Shown: positions 49,861 to 59,469 of the stretch, in pieces
Layout of the letters: every line of letters starts with the position of its first letter
Position numbering within the stretch: the first letter of the stretch is position 1
Source: Streptomyces coelicoflavus
GTDB taxonomy: Bacteria; Actinomycetota; Actinomycetes; Streptomycetales; Streptomycetaceae
Length of the DNA: 64,000 nucleotides
NCBI RefSeq assembly: GCF_003112555.1
Contig: NZ_BEWB01000005.1
Span: 248,001-312,000 of the forward strand
Direction of reading: 5' to 3'
The notes under the pieces: model-generated
Told to the model about the DNA's origin: nothing
The model's input: only the letters and a program-made list of their open reading frames with translations
Databases searched by the model: none
Program-made: the position numbers and the translations under genes

Positions 49861-50904
49861 GTGACCGTCGTCTGGATCAACGGCGCGTTCGGTGCGGGGA
49901 AGACCACCACCGCACGGGAACTGATCGAACTGATCCCGAACAGCACACTCTTCGACCCCGAGGTCGTCGGCGGCGCGCTCGCGCAGCTGCTGCCGCCCAA
50001 ACGCCTGGCCGAGGTGGGGGACTTCCAGGACCTGCCGATCTGGCGCCGGCTGGTGATCGACACGGCGGCCGCGCTGCTGGCCGACCTCGGCGGGACGCTC
50101 GTGGTCCCGATGACCCTGCTGCGTCAGGAGTACCGGGACGAGATCTTCGGTGGCCTCGCCGCCCGCCGGATCGAGGTCCGGCACGTCCTGCTGGCTCCGG
50201 CCGAAACGATCCTGCGCGAGCGGATAGCGAGCCGCGAGATACCCGAGGGCCTCCCGGACGGCGAGATGCGGGTCCGGCAGTGGTCCTACGACCACATCGA
50301 GCCCTACCGCGCGGCCCTCGCCTCCTGGCTCACCGCCGACGCCCATCCCGTCGACACCGGCGCCCTCACCCCGTACGAGGCCGCCGCCCGGGTCGCCGAG
50401 GCCGTCGGCACGGGGGAGGCACCGGCCTGCGAGATCGTGCAGACTCCGGAGCCCACCGGCGAGACCGTCGCCGCCGGTGTCCTGCTCTTCGACGACCGGG
50501 ACCGGGTCCTGCTCGTCGACCCCACCTACAAACCCGGCTGGGAGTTCCCCGGCGGCGTCGTGGAACCCGGCGAGGCGCCGGCCCGGGCCGGTATGCGCGA
50601 GGTCGCCGAGGAGACCGGGCTCTGCCTCGACGACGTACCGGCCCTGCTCGTCGTCGACTGGGAACCACCGGCACCCCCCGCCCACGGCGGCCTGCGGCTG
50701 CTGTTCGACGGCGGACGGCTCGACTCCGCGGACGCCGACCGGGTCCTGCTGCCCGCCTCCGAGCTGCGCGCCTGGCGCTTCGCCACCGAGGACGAGGCCG
50801 CCGCCCTGCTGCCCCCGGTCCGCTACGAGCGGCTGCGCTGGGCGCTGCGGGCCCGGGAGCGCGGTGCCGCCCACTATCTGGAGGCGGGCACGCCGGTCGG
50901 CTGA
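49861..50904 (+). CDS. P-loop NTPase / NUDIX hydrolase fusion
   Basis: The GTG at 49861 follows AGAGGGGGACC and gives 347 residues. Residues 1-180 are an AAA-type kinase-like domain: [22 protein letters not shown] is the Walker A (Lys14), with FDPEVVGG downstream, like TmrB or shikimate-kinase-like proteins. Residues 205-345 are a NUDIX domain whose box [24 protein letters not shown] begins near residue 231. The fusion suggests phosphorylation and nucleotide-diphosphate cleavage on a common substrate such as an antibiotic or a nucleoside; that is inference. Confidence 0.92.
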   Translation: MTVVWINGAFGAGKTTTARELIELIPNSTLFDPEVVGGALAQLLPPKRLAEVGDFQDLPIWRRLVIDTAAALLADLGGTLVVPMTLLRQEYRDEIFGGLAARRIEVRHVLLAPAETILRERIASREIPEGLPDGEMRVRQWSYDHIEPYRAALASWLTADAHPVDTGALTPYEAAARVAEAVGTGEAPACEIVQTPEPTGETVAAGVLLFDDRDRVLLVDPTYKPGWEFPGGVVEPGEAPARAGMREVAEETGLCLDDVPALLVVDWEPPAPPAHGGLRLLFDGGRLDSADADRVLLPASELRAWRFATEDEAAALLPPVRYERLRWALRARERGAAHYLEAGTPVG

Positions 50905-51469
50905 GACCGCCCGGGGACTCCGTACGTCCGCGCCGCCGCGCGCAGCACGTCCCCGGCCCGTGCGGTCACCGGATCCCCGATGACCGAAACAGGTACAGGG
51001 CGATGCTCCCGTCCGTGTACCCGGCGCATGGACCACCCGCGTCCCGCCGCCGAAGTCCAGGACGTCCCCGTCCGTCCACCACCTCCGCCACCCGGGCCGG
51101 CCGGTCGAAGCCGCCGCGCGGGAGTCGCCGCAGGGCGTCCTCGTGCGGCGGGCGCTCCCAGTCCTCCAGCGGGGGCGGCGGGCGGGGCACCTCCCCGCGC
51201 ACGACGGGCGCGTCCAGGGCGTGCGCCACCACGTCGGCCCCGGCGAGCGCGCCGGCCTCGGCCGCCCCGCCCGCACGGTCCTCGTGGAAGTGGGTGGGCA
51301 CGACCCGTCGCACGCGGCCGGCGGCCCGCGCGTACGCGGCGATCCGCGCACCGCACCCGGCATGCCCGGCGTCGATCGGCGTCACCTCGTCCCCGTCACG
51401 CCGGAGATGGGCCCGACCGACCGGGAAGCGCAGCAGGTGCGGACGCGGGAGGAGTCCGACGACGTCCAC
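50874..51469 (-). pseudogene. Decayed metallo-beta-lactamase-fold hydrolase
   Basis: Pieces of an MBL-fold protein can be followed through three frames. From 51469 one frame reads HLLRFPVG, TPIDAGHAGCG and THFHEDRAGGA; then TDGDVLDFGGGTRVVHAPG in a second frame; then GYTDGSIALY back in the first; and IGDPVTARAGDVLRAA in a third. The middle of the family (the FTGD segment) is missing. Two metal ligands are changed: the last His of HxHxDH to Arg and the His of GHTDGS to Tyr. This is a real pseudogene, between the NUDIX and M20 genes. Confidence 0.8.
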
Positions 51470-51544
51470 GGGACGACCGTGGGCAGGGCCCCGCCGGGTG
51501 GCGAGGCCCCTCTGCCGACGGCCGGACCCGGAACGCGACCCGGC

Positions 51545-52900
51545 TCAGCCCGCCGCGTAATTGAGCAGGAAGTGCGCCTCCGCCACCGACAGCCGCTCCA
51601 GCTCCTCGGGGGAGACGCTCTCGTTCACGGCGTGGATCTGCGCCTCCGGCTCACTCAGCCCGATCAGCAGGATCTCCGCGTCCGGGTAGAGAGCCGCCAG
51701 CGTGTTGCACAGCGGGATGGAGCCGCCCTGACCGGCGTACTGCATCTCCTCGCCGGGGTACGCCACCGCCATCGCGTCGGCCATGGCCTGGTACGCCGGG
51801 CTGGTGGTGTCGGCACGGAACGCCTGGCCCTGGCCGATCTGCTCGACGGCGACCCGGGCGCCCCACGGCGTCCGCGCCTCCAGGTGGGCCCGGAGCAGCT
51901 TGGTGGCCTCGGCCGCGTCCACGCCCGGCGGCACGCGCAGGCTCACCAGCGCCCGCGCGCCCGCCTGCACCGACGGGGTGGCGCCGACGACCGGCGGGCA
52001 GTCGATGCCGAGCACCGTGACGGCCGGCCGCGCCCAGATGCGGTCGGCGACCGAACCGGAACCGATCAGCTCCACGCCGTCCAGCACGCGCGCGTCCCGG
52101 CGGAACTGCTCCTCGTCGTAGGCGAGGCCCTCCCACTCGCTGTCCGCCGCGAGGCCGTCGACGGTCGTCGAGCCGTCCTCGGCGCGCAGCGAGTCCAGTA
52201 CGCGGATCAGGGCGGCCAGCGCGTCGGGCGCCGCGCCGCCGAACTGTCCGGAGTGCAGGTTGCCTTCGAGCGTGTCGACCTTCACCCGCAGCAGCGTCAT
52301 GCCGCGCAGCGTGGAGGTGACCGTCGGCAGTCCGACGCGGAAGTTGCCCGCGTCGCCGATGACGATGGTGTCGGCGGCCAGCAGGTCCGGGTGCGCCTCG
52401 GCGTACCGCTCGAGGCCGCCCGTGCCCTGCTCCTCCGAACCCTCGGCGATGACCTTGACGTGCACCGGCACGCCGCCGTTCGCCTTGAGCGCGCGCAGCG
52501 CCAGCAGGTGCATCAGCACACCGCCCTTGCAGTCCGCGGCGCCGCGCCCGTACCAGCGGCCGTCGCGCTCGGTCAGCTCGAACGGGGGAGTGAGCCACCC
52601 GGCCTCGTCCAGCGGCGGCTGCACGTCGTAGTGGGCGTACAGCAGCACCGTCTTCGCGCCCTCGGGGCCGGGCAGGTACCCGTACACCGACTGCGTGCCG
52701 TCGGGGGTGTCGAGCAGGGCCACGTCCTGGAAACCCTCGGCGCGCAGCGCCGTCGCTATCCAGTCCGCGGCGCCCTCGCTCTCACTGCGCGGGAACTGGT
52801 CGAAGTCGGCCACCGACTTGAAGGCCACCAGCGCGGCGAGTTCCTCCTTCGCGCGGGGCATCAGCGAAGCGACGGTCTCGGCGACCGGATTCGGCGACAT
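51545..52900 (-). CDS. M20 family dipeptidase (carnosinase-like)
   Basis: From ATG 52900, with AAGGAG upstream, the protein has 451 residues. The co-catalytic zinc site is LLYAHYDVQPP, WYGRGAADCKGGVLMHL (bridging Asp), AEGSEEQGTGGLERY (catalytic Glu), and a late SIPLCNTL motif with HAVNESVSPEE. A dimerisation lid lies between residues about 200 and 330. It hydrolyses dipeptides or N-acyl amino acids in the cytosol. Very long upstream ORF extensions on this strand are shadows of the flavoprotein and kinase genes. Confidence 0.95.
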   Translation of the reverse strand: MSPNPVAETVASLMPRAKEELAALVAFKSVADFDQFPRSESEGAADWIATALRAEGFQDVALLDTPDGTQSVYGYLPGPEGAKTVLLYAHYDVQPPLDEAGWLTPPFELTERDGRWYGRGAADCKGGVLMHLLALRALKANGGVPVHVKVIAEGSEEQGTGGLERYAEAHPDLLAADTIVIGDAGNFRVGLPTVTSTLRGMTLLRVKVDTLEGNLHSGQFGGAAPDALAALIRVLDSLRAEDGSTTVDGLAADSEWEGLAYDEEQFRRDARVLDGVELIGSGSVADRIWARPAVTVLGIDCPPVVGATPSVQAGARALVSLRVPPGVDAAEATKLLRAHLEARTPWGARVAVEQIGQGQAFRADTTSPAYQAMADAMAVAYPGEEMQYAGQGGSIPLCNTLAALYPDAEILLIGLSEPEAQIHAVNESVSPEELERLSVAEAHFLLNYAAG

Positions 52901-53044
52901 GGGCACGCTCCTTGTGGGTGCGACGTTGTACCAAGGAGTACTTGGAATGATGGGCCGATCCTCCCACAGTGGCCTGCGGCGATGCCCGCCGTAGGATGCG
53001 GGGGTCAGGTGCGGCAGGCGGTTTGATCGGAGCAGTAGACCATC

Positions 53045-54331
53045 GTGAGCAGCGAGAACTCTTCGGCGGACGACGCGCGTCAGGTCTGGGACGTGGTCGT
53101 GGTGGGCGCGGGACCGGCGGGGGCATCGGCCGCCTACGCGGCGGCGGTCGCGGGGCGGCGCGTGCTGTTGCTGGAGAAGGCCGAGCTGCCCCGCTACAAA
53201 ACGTGCGGCGGAGGCATCATCGGCCCCTCGCGCGACACCCTCCCACCCGGCTTCGAGCTGCCCTTCCAGGACCGGGTGCACGCGGTGACCTTCTCGAACA
53301 ACGGGCGCTTCACCCGGACCCGGCGCTCCCGGCAGATGCTGTTCGGGCTGATCAACCGGCCCGAATTCGACCTTCAGCTGGTCGAGCACGCCCAGAAGGC
53401 GGGCGCCGAGCTGCGCACCGGGGCCACCGTGACCCGGGTGGAGCAGCACGGGTCGGCGGTCCCGGACCGGCGCACGGTCGCCGTCGTCCTCCAGGGCGGC
53501 GAGACCGTGCTGGCCCGGGCCGTCGTCGGCGCGGACGGCAGCGCCAGCCGGATAGGCGCCCACGTCGGGGTGAAGCTGGACCAGGTCGACCTCGGCCTGG
53601 AGGCGGAGATCCCGGTGCCCGAGACGGTCGCCGAGGACTGGAAGGGCCGGGTGCTCATCGACTGGGGCCCGATCCCCGGCAGTTACGGCTGGGTCTTCCC
53701 CAAGGGCGACACGCTGACGGTCGGGGTCATCTCGGCGCGCGGCGAGGGCGCGGCGACCAAGCGGTATCTGGAGGACTTCGTGGCCCGGCTCGGGCTGGCC
53801 GGTTTCGAACCGAGCATCTCCTCCGGTCATCTGACGCGTTGCCGCGCGGACGACTCGCCGCTGTCGCGCGGCCGCGTCCTGGTGTGCGGCGACGCGGCCG
53901 GGCTGCTGGAGCCGTGGACCCGCGAGGGCATCTCCTTCGCGCTGCGCTCGGGCCGGCTCGCGGGGGAGTGGGCGGTCCGCGTCTCCGAGGCGCACGACGC
54001 GGTGGACGCGCGCAAGCAGGCCCTGAACTACGCGTTCGCCATCAAGGCCGGGCTCGGCGTGGAGATGAGCGTCGGCAAGCGGATGCTGACGGTGTTCGAG
54101 CGCCGGCCCGGGCTGTTCCACGCGGCCCTGACGGGGTTCCGTCCGGCGTGGAAGGCGTTCAAGGACATCACGCAGGGCTCGACCTCGCTGGGCGAGCTGG
54201 TCCGCGGCCATCCGCTGGCGCAGCGGGCACTGGCGGCGATGGACCGGCGTGCGGAGCCGGCCGCACCGTCCGACCCGCCCGCGTCGTCCGCTCCGTCCGA
54301 GCCGGCGGCGGGGGAGACGGCCGGCCCCTGA
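53045..54331 (+). CDS. Geranylgeranyl reductase family FAD-dependent oxidoreductase
   Basis: The 428-residue protein starts at GTG 53045. VVVGAGPAGASAAYAAAVAGRRVLLLEKAELPRYKTCGGGIIGP is the dinucleotide fold and the family's CGGG block; GADGSASRIGAHVG is the ATG-motif equivalent; VLVCGDAAGLLEPWTREGISFALRSGRLAGEW is the FAD-ribityl motif. Such enzymes saturate isoprenoid chains, for example of menaquinone or archaeal-type lipids; in Streptomyces, menaquinone saturation is the usual suggestion. It is followed by a two-component pair, 97 bp on. Confidence 0.92.
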   Translation: MSSENSSADDARQVWDVVVVGAGPAGASAAYAAAVAGRRVLLLEKAELPRYKTCGGGIIGPSRDTLPPGFELPFQDRVHAVTFSNNGRFTRTRRSRQMLFGLINRPEFDLQLVEHAQKAGAELRTGATVTRVEQHGSAVPDRRTVAVVLQGGETVLARAVVGADGSASRIGAHVGVKLDQVDLGLEAEIPVPETVAEDWKGRVLIDWGPIPGSYGWVFPKGDTLTVGVISARGEGAATKRYLEDFVARLGLAGFEPSISSGHLTRCRADDSPLSRGRVLVCGDAAGLLEPWTREGISFALRSGRLAGEWAVRVSEAHDAVDARKQALNYAFAIKAGLGVEMSVGKRMLTVFERRPGLFHAALTGFRPAWKAFKDITQGSTSLGELVRGHPLAQRALAAMDRRAEPAAPSDPPASSAPSEPAAGETAGP

Positions 54332-54427
54332 CCTCTCGCCCGCGAAGGGCGTACTTCGCCGGGAGTACGCGTGGTCACCACGCGCGGGTGACGCCGCCCG
54401 ACGTGCCAGGCGTCTAGCGTGGCGGGC

Positions 54428-55729
54428 ATGGACGGACAGCACGAGCCCGGGGGCCGGGCACCGCGGTGGTGGCGGCACGGGCCCGCGTGGTGGGACCGGC
54501 GGGGCGACGAGGAGCGCCGCCCCCGGTGGCCCTGGCGCTCCACGGTGCTCGTCACGGCGTTCGTGCTGTTCGGCTCGAACTTCGCCGCCCACGCCCAGGC
54601 CGCCGAGCGGGCCGCCCTGGACCCCTTCGCGCGGGTGCTGCTGTTCGTGACGGGCGCCGCCCTGCTGTGGCGGCGGCGGTATCCGGTGGCGGTCGTGTTC
54701 GGCACCGCGGTCACCACCCTGGTCTACCTCGGCGCCGGATACCCGTACGGCCCGGTGTTCGTGGCCGTCGCGGTGGCCTGCTTCAGTGCCGTCGTCGCCG
54801 GGCACCGCAAGGCCGCGTGGGCGGCGATGGGGACGCTGTGGGCCGGACACGCCCTGCTGGCGCACTGGCTCTACCGGTGGCTGCCGCCGTCCGGGGACTC
54901 GGCCGCGTCCTGGGGGCAGGAGCTGGTCGTCGCCACCTGGGTCGTGGCGATCGCGGCCCTGTCGGAGCTGGCCCGGGCCCGCCGCGAGCAGTGGGCCCGG
55001 GAACGGGCCGAGCGGGCCCAGGCGGCACGCCGGCGCGCCGACGAGGAGCGGCTGCGGATCGCCCGCGAGCTGCACGACGTACTCGCGCACAGCATCTCCG
55101 TCATCAACGTGCAGGCGGGCGTCGGACTGGCCCTCCTGGACACCGACCCGGAGCAGGCCCGATCCGCGCTCACCACCATCAAGGACCAGAGCAAGGAGGC
55201 GCTCGGCGAGGTGCGGCAGGTGCTCGACACCCTGCGCACCCCCGGGGACGCGCCCCGCGCTCCGGCCCCCGGCCTCGACCGGCTCCCCGAACTGGTCGAG
55301 CAGGCGGCGAGCGCCGGTCTGACCGTCGAGGTGTCGGGGAAGGCCCCGCGTCTGTCGCCGGGAACCGATCTCGCCGCGTTCCGCATCGTGCAGGAGGCAC
55401 TCACCAACGTCGTGCGGCACTCGGGTTCGCGGCACGCGCGGGTCCGCCTCGAGAGGGACGGGAGCACACTGCGGCTGCGCGTCGACGACGACGGCCCCGC
55501 GACGGGCGCCGAGGCGGGCGGCAGCGGCAACGGGCTGGCCGGGATGCGGGAGCGCGCCGCGGCCCTCGGTGGCACCATCGAGGCGGGCCCGCGTCCCGAC
55601 GGCGGCTTCCGGGTACTGGCGACCCTGCCGGCCGACGTGAAGGACACGGCGCACGCGGAAGGAACCGACGCACGTGAGGACACGGCGCACGTGAAGCACA
55701 CGACGCAGGTGAAGGGGGACGACCGGTGA
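54428..55729 (+). CDS. NarL-type sensor histidine kinase
   Basis: The ATG at 54428 gives 433 residues; a GTG at 54419 adds three. Four or five membrane helices lie between residues about 38 and 175. The HisKA_3 domain reads RIARELHDVLAHSISVINVQAGVGL with phosphoacceptor His216, and the HATPase has FRIVQEALTNVVRHSGS and GNGLAGMRERAAALGG. A C-terminal tail of DTAHAEGTDAREDTAHVKHTTQ is repetitive. Its stop overlaps the start of the response regulator, so they are coupled. Confidence 0.95.
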   Translation: MDGQHEPGGRAPRWWRHGPAWWDRRGDEERRPRWPWRSTVLVTAFVLFGSNFAAHAQAAERAALDPFARVLLFVTGAALLWRRRYPVAVVFGTAVTTLVYLGAGYPYGPVFVAVAVACFSAVVAGHRKAAWAAMGTLWAGHALLAHWLYRWLPPSGDSAASWGQELVVATWVVAIAALSELARARREQWARERAERAQAARRRADEERLRIARELHDVLAHSISVINVQAGVGLALLDTDPEQARSALTTIKDQSKEALGEVRQVLDTLRTPGDAPRAPAPGLDRLPELVEQAASAGLTVEVSGKAPRLSPGTDLAAFRIVQEALTNVVRHSGSRHARVRLERDGSTLRLRVDDDGPATGAEAGGSGNGLAGMRERAAALGGTIEAGPRPDGGFRVLATLPADVKDTAHAEGTDAREDTAHVKHTTQVKGDDR

Positions 55730-56391
55730 TCCGCGTACTGCTCGCCGACGACCAGTCGCTGGTCCGGGCCGGGTTCCGGGCGCTGCTGGACGCGCAGTCG
55801 GACATCGAGGTGGTCGCGGAGGCCGCCGACGGTGAGGAGGCGGTGCGCTCGATCCGCGAACTGCGCCCAGACGTCGTCCTCATGGACATCCGCATGCCGC
55901 TGCTGGACGGCCTCGCCGCGACCCGCGAGGTCACCGGTGACGCCGGGCTCCACGACGTGAAGGTGGTCATGCTCACCACCTTCGAACTCGACGAGTACGT
56001 CTTCGAGGCGATCCGCTCCGGCGCCTCCGGATTCCTGGTCAAGGACACCGAACCCGAGGAACTCCTGCGCGCCGTCCGTGCGGTGGTGGACGGCGACGCG
56101 CTGCTGTCACCGGGGGTGACGCGCCGGCTGATCGCCGAGTTCGCGGCCCGCTCCAAGGAGCCCGCGGCGGCCGGCGAGATGGCCCGGCTCACCGAGCGGG
56201 AGCGCGAGGTGATGGCACTGGTCGGCATCGGACTGTCCAACGAGGAGATCGCCCGGCGACTCGTCGTCAGTCCGCTGACCGCCAAGACCCACGTCAGCCG
56301 CACCATGGTGAAGCTGGGCGCCCGCGACCGGGCCCAACTGGTGGTCCTCGCCTACGAGTCCGGGCTGGTGCGGCCGGGCTGGCTCGGCTGA
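55726..56391 (+). CDS. NarL/LuxR-type response regulator
   Basis: The 221-residue protein has receiver residues Asp8/Asp9, phosphorylation site Asp54 (VVLMDIRMP), and Lys in FLVKDTEPEE. The C-terminal LuxR HTH reads LTEREREVMALVGIGLSNEEIARRLVVSPLTAKTHVSRTMVKLGARDRAQLV. GTG 55726 overlaps the kinase stop. Targets are unknown; no obvious inverted repeat stands upstream of the operon. The 3' end overlaps the convergent DUF6332 gene by 40 bp. Confidence 0.97.
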   Translation: MIRVLLADDQSLVRAGFRALLDAQSDIEVVAEAADGEEAVRSIRELRPDVVLMDIRMPLLDGLAATREVTGDAGLHDVKVVMLTTFELDEYVFEAIRSGASGFLVKDTEPEELLRAVRAVVDGDALLSPGVTRRLIAEFAARSKEPAAAGEMARLTEREREVMALVGIGLSNEEIARRLVVSPLTAKTHVSRTMVKLGARDRAQLVVLAYESGLVRPGWLG

Positions 56392-56636
56392 CCACCCCGC
56401 GCGAACCGGACCAGCACGCTCACCACCCGGACGAGGAACACCACCACGGCCGACACCGCCCCGGACCCGACGAGCGCGGCGCGCGGTCCGCCCGTCAGAC
56501 CGAAGAGATACGCCGGTCCCGCCACCGCCCCGAACAGCACGGCAGCCGCGAACGCCGCGCTGCACAGGGCGTAGCCGATCTCGACCGTGACGGCGTCCCT
56601 TTCGCGCTGCGAGCGCCGTCCCCCGTTGGTGTCCAT
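56352..56636 (-). CDS. DUF6332 family small membrane protein
   Basis: The 94-residue protein starts at ATG 56636 with GRRSQRERDAVTVEIGYALCSAAFAAAVLFG. It has two transmembrane helices with a short GL-TGG loop, then VVSVLVRFARG and a polar tail. DUF6332 is a streptomycete family without function. Its last 40 bp lie antisense to the response regulator, an unusual overlap that may still be real, since the DUF6332 C terminus QPSQPGRTSPDS looks normal. Confidence 0.75.
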   Translation of the reverse strand: MDTNGGRRSQRERDAVTVEIGYALCSAAFAAAVLFGAVAGPAYLFGLTGGPRAALVGSGAVSAVVVFLVRVVSVLVRFARGGQPSQPGRTSPDS

Positions 56637-56682
56637 GTCGTGAAGTGTCCCAGAGCGGGCGGGTGTTCGGGGGAGACCCGCC

Positions 56683-57903
56683 TCAGCCGGCCACCCCCGC
56701 GCGCCGTGTGGCCACCGCGACCAGCACCGCGACCGCCGCGAGCGCCGCCACGCTGGTGAGCGCCGTCGGGAGGGAGAACCAGTCGGCCATGAAACCGATC
56801 GCGGGCGGGCCCAGCAGCATGCCGCCGTAGCCCAGCGTGGAGGCGGTCGCGACACCGCTCGGGCCGCCGAGCGCTCCGGCCCGCTCGACCGCGACCGGGA
56901 AGATGTTGGCGAGGCCGAGGCCGGTGATCGCGAAGCCGAACAGCGCCACCCCTACGGACGGGGCGAGCGAGCCGAGCAGCATGCCGGCCACGGCGGTGGT
57001 GCCGCCGGCCACGACCGTGGCCGTCCGGCCCAGCCGCTCCAGCAGCGTCGTCCCGGTCAGCCGGCCGACGGTCATGGCGAGCGCGAAGCACGAGTACCCC
57101 GCGGCCGCCAGGCCCGGCGAGGCGTCGAGGTCCTGCTCCAGGTGCAGGGCGCCCCAGTCGGCCATGGCGCCCTCGCCGTACGCCGTGCACAGCGCGATCA
57201 GCCCGAAGGTGACGACGAGGCGGCGGGTACGGCGGTCCCGGCGGCGCGGGGCGCCGTCCCGTCCGGAGTTCTCCTCGGGGGCGCGGTCCGGCGGCACGGC
57301 GGGCTCGCAGCGCAACAGGGCACGGCCCGCGACCAGGGTGACCAGCAGACCGGTCACGGTGAGCGCGAGCAGATGCCGCGTCGGCGACAACGACCCGGCG
57401 ACCAGGCCGCCCAGCCCCGCACCGACCATGCCGCCGAGGCTGAACGCCGCGTGGAAGCTGGGCATGATCGGGCGCCCCAGTACGGCCACCAGGTCGACGG
57501 CGGCGCTGTTGAAGGCGACGTTGATCCCGCCGTACGCGCTCCCGAACACCAGGAGCACGGCGCCGAGGGCGAGCGCCGAGTGGGTGAGCGGGGGCAGCGC
57601 GATGCTGAGGCAGAGCAGGACCGCGCAGGCGACGGTGACGGGATGGCTGCCGTAGCGGCGGACCAGCCGGCCGGTGAGCGTCATGGTGACGACGGCACCG
57701 GCCGAGACACCGAGCAGGGCGAGGCCCAGGGCGCTGGCGGAGGCGCCGGTCTGCTCCTTGATGGCGGGGATGCGGACCACCCAGCCGGCGAAGACGAAGC
57801 CGTCGAGGGCGAAGAAGGCGGTCAGAGCGGCACGGAGACGGGTGAGGTCGTCGCGGGTGCCCGGCACGGCGCTGTGCGATCGGGCTTTGTTTATTTGCGG
57901 CAC
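56683..57903 (-). CDS. MFS transporter
   Basis: The 406-residue protein has 12 transmembrane helices. The MFS loop motif follows helix 2 (GRLVRRYGSHPVTVAC) and an equivalent is in the second half (GRLTGTTLLERLGRTATVVAG). FNSAAVDLVAVLGRPIMPSFHAAFSLGGMVGAGLGG resembles fucose/sugar-type MFS. The GTG at 57903 (MPQINKARS) is the first start in frame. Substrate unknown; its place downstream of the beta-glucosidase gene (155 bp) on the same strand hints at a sugar or oligosaccharide. Confidence 0.93.
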   Translation of the reverse strand: MPQINKARSHSAVPGTRDDLTRLRAALTAFFALDGFVFAGWVVRIPAIKEQTGASASALGLALLGVSAGAVVTMTLTGRLVRRYGSHPVTVACAVLLCLSIALPPLTHSALALGAVLLVFGSAYGGINVAFNSAAVDLVAVLGRPIMPSFHAAFSLGGMVGAGLGGLVAGSLSPTRHLLALTVTGLLVTLVAGRALLRCEPAVPPDRAPEENSGRDGAPRRRDRRTRRLVVTFGLIALCTAYGEGAMADWGALHLEQDLDASPGLAAAGYSCFALAMTVGRLTGTTLLERLGRTATVVAGGTTAVAGMLLGSLAPSVGVALFGFAITGLGLANIFPVAVERAGALGGPSGVATASTLGYGGMLLGPPAIGFMADWFSLPTALTSVAALAAVAVLVAVATRRAGVAG

Positions 57904-58058
57904 AAAATCAGGCTAGAGGTGGGGCCGCACACGGGCAAGGCTGCTTTCAGGACCCGCCCCACCGCCCCACCGCCCACCGCCCCACCGCGCCGCCGCGCGC
58001 CGATGCCGAGGGCAGCCGCCCGGCGGCCCTCGGCACCCGTGCCCCGCCCCCCGCTCCG

Positions 58059-59438
58059 TCAGCCGCGCTGCGCGGCGATCATCTCCCGGTACCAGCGGTA
58101 GCTGTCCTTCGGCGTGCGCTCCTGCGTGTCGTAGTCGACCCGCACGATGCCGAAGCGCTTGTCGTAGCCGTACGCCCACTCGAAGTTGTCCAGCAGCGAC
58201 CACACGTAGTACCCGCGCACGTCCACGCCCGCGTCGATCGCCGCCCGCAGCGCGGTGAGGTGGTCGCGCAGGTAGGCGACCCGGTCCGCGTCGTGCACCG
58301 TGCCGTCGGCGGCGGGCGCGTCGTCCTCCGCCGAGCCGTTCTCGGTGATGTGGACGGGCGGAAGCGCGTCGCCGTACCGCTCCTTCAGGGCAACGAGCAG
58401 GTCGGTGAAGCTGTCCGGCACGACCGGCCAGTCCATCGCCGTGTGCCGCACGCCGGGGAGCCGTACCTCCTCGTACCGGTTGTCCGTGGCCACCCGCCGC
58501 GCCGGGTCGCCCTCGCGGTGCGGGGCGTCGGCGACCACGATCGGCCGATAGTAGTTGACGCCGAGGAAGTCCAGCGGCTGGGAGATCAGCTCCAGGTCGC
58601 CCTCCCGCCTGAAGTCCTCCCCGGTGATCAGCTCGCCCCAGGTCTCCTCCTCGGTGGCCGGGTAGCGGCCCGCGAGGATCGGCTCGGTCCACACCAGGTT
58701 GTGCTGGGTGTCCGCGCGGACCACCGCCGCCAGATCGTCGGGGGAGCCGGTGGCGGGCAGGTTGCGGTCGAGGTTGAGCGTGATGCCGACCTCGCGGACC
58801 CCGGCCGCGCGCAGCGCCTGCACGGCCAGCCCGTGGCCGACCAGCAGGTGGTGGGCGGCGGCGAGCGCGCCCCGGCCCTCCTTCGCGCCGGGCGCGTGCC
58901 GGCCGATGGAGTAGCCGAGGAAGGAACTGCACCACGGCTCGTTGAGGGTGATCCAGCGCGGTACCCGGTCGCCCAGGTGCTCGGCGACCACCGCCGTGTA
59001 CTCGGCGAACCGCTCCGCCGTCTCCCGCACCCGCCAGCCCCCGACGTCTTCGAGTGCCTGCGGCAGGTCCCAGTGGTAGAGGGTGGCGGCCGGCTCGATG
59101 CCCGCCGCGAGCAGTTCGTCCACCAGGCGGGAGTAGAAGTCCAGACCCTTCGGGTTCACCGCGCCCGAGCCGTCCGGCACGACGCGGGGCCAGGCGATCG
59201 AGAAGCGGTACGAGTCCACGCCCAGGTCGCGCAGCAGAGCCACGTCCTCGGGGTAGCGGTGGTAGTGGTCGCAGGCCACGTCACCCGTGTCGCCGTTCAC
59301 GACCAGACCGGGGGTGCGGCTATAGGTGTCCCAGATCGACGGACCGCGTCCGTCCTCGGCCGCCGCGCCCTCGATCTGGTACGAGGCGGTCGCGGCGCCG
59401 AAGACGAAACCGGGCGGGAAACCGGGGTAGTCGCTCAT
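58059..59438 (-). CDS. GH1 beta-glucosidase
   Basis: At 459 residues it is a typical GH1 enzyme. The acid/base glutamate is in ITLNEPWCSSF, the nucleophile in VHITENGSA, and GAATASYQIEGAAAEDGRGPSIWD is the N-terminal GH1 pattern. No signal peptide is present, so it acts on imported beta-glucosides. It is the last gene of the leftward unit binding protein-permease-permease-GH1, 31 bp after the second permease. Confidence 0.97.
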   Translation of the reverse strand: MSDYPGFPPGFVFGAATASYQIEGAAAEDGRGPSIWDTYSRTPGLVVNGDTGDVACDHYHRYPEDVALLRDLGVDSYRFSIAWPRVVPDGSGAVNPKGLDFYSRLVDELLAAGIEPAATLYHWDLPQALEDVGGWRVRETAERFAEYTAVVAEHLGDRVPRWITLNEPWCSSFLGYSIGRHAPGAKEGRGALAAAHHLLVGHGLAVQALRAAGVREVGITLNLDRNLPATGSPDDLAAVVRADTQHNLVWTEPILAGRYPATEEETWGELITGEDFRREGDLELISQPLDFLGVNYYRPIVVADAPHREGDPARRVATDNRYEEVRLPGVRHTAMDWPVVPDSFTDLLVALKERYGDALPPVHITENGSAEDDAPAADGTVHDADRVAYLRDHLTALRAAIDAGVDVRGYYVWSLLDNFEWAYGYDKRFGIVRVDYDTQERTPKDSYRWYREMIAAQRG

Positions 59439-59469
59439 GCTGTACAGCTCAATTCCATGTGTACGGGGT

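Noticed and set aside
51545..55699. A 1384-residue open frame on the minus strand
   Set aside because: Only its C-terminal part (from 52900) is the M20 dipeptidase; the rest is antisense to the flavoprotein and histidine kinase genes and has the composition of a GC-frame shadow.
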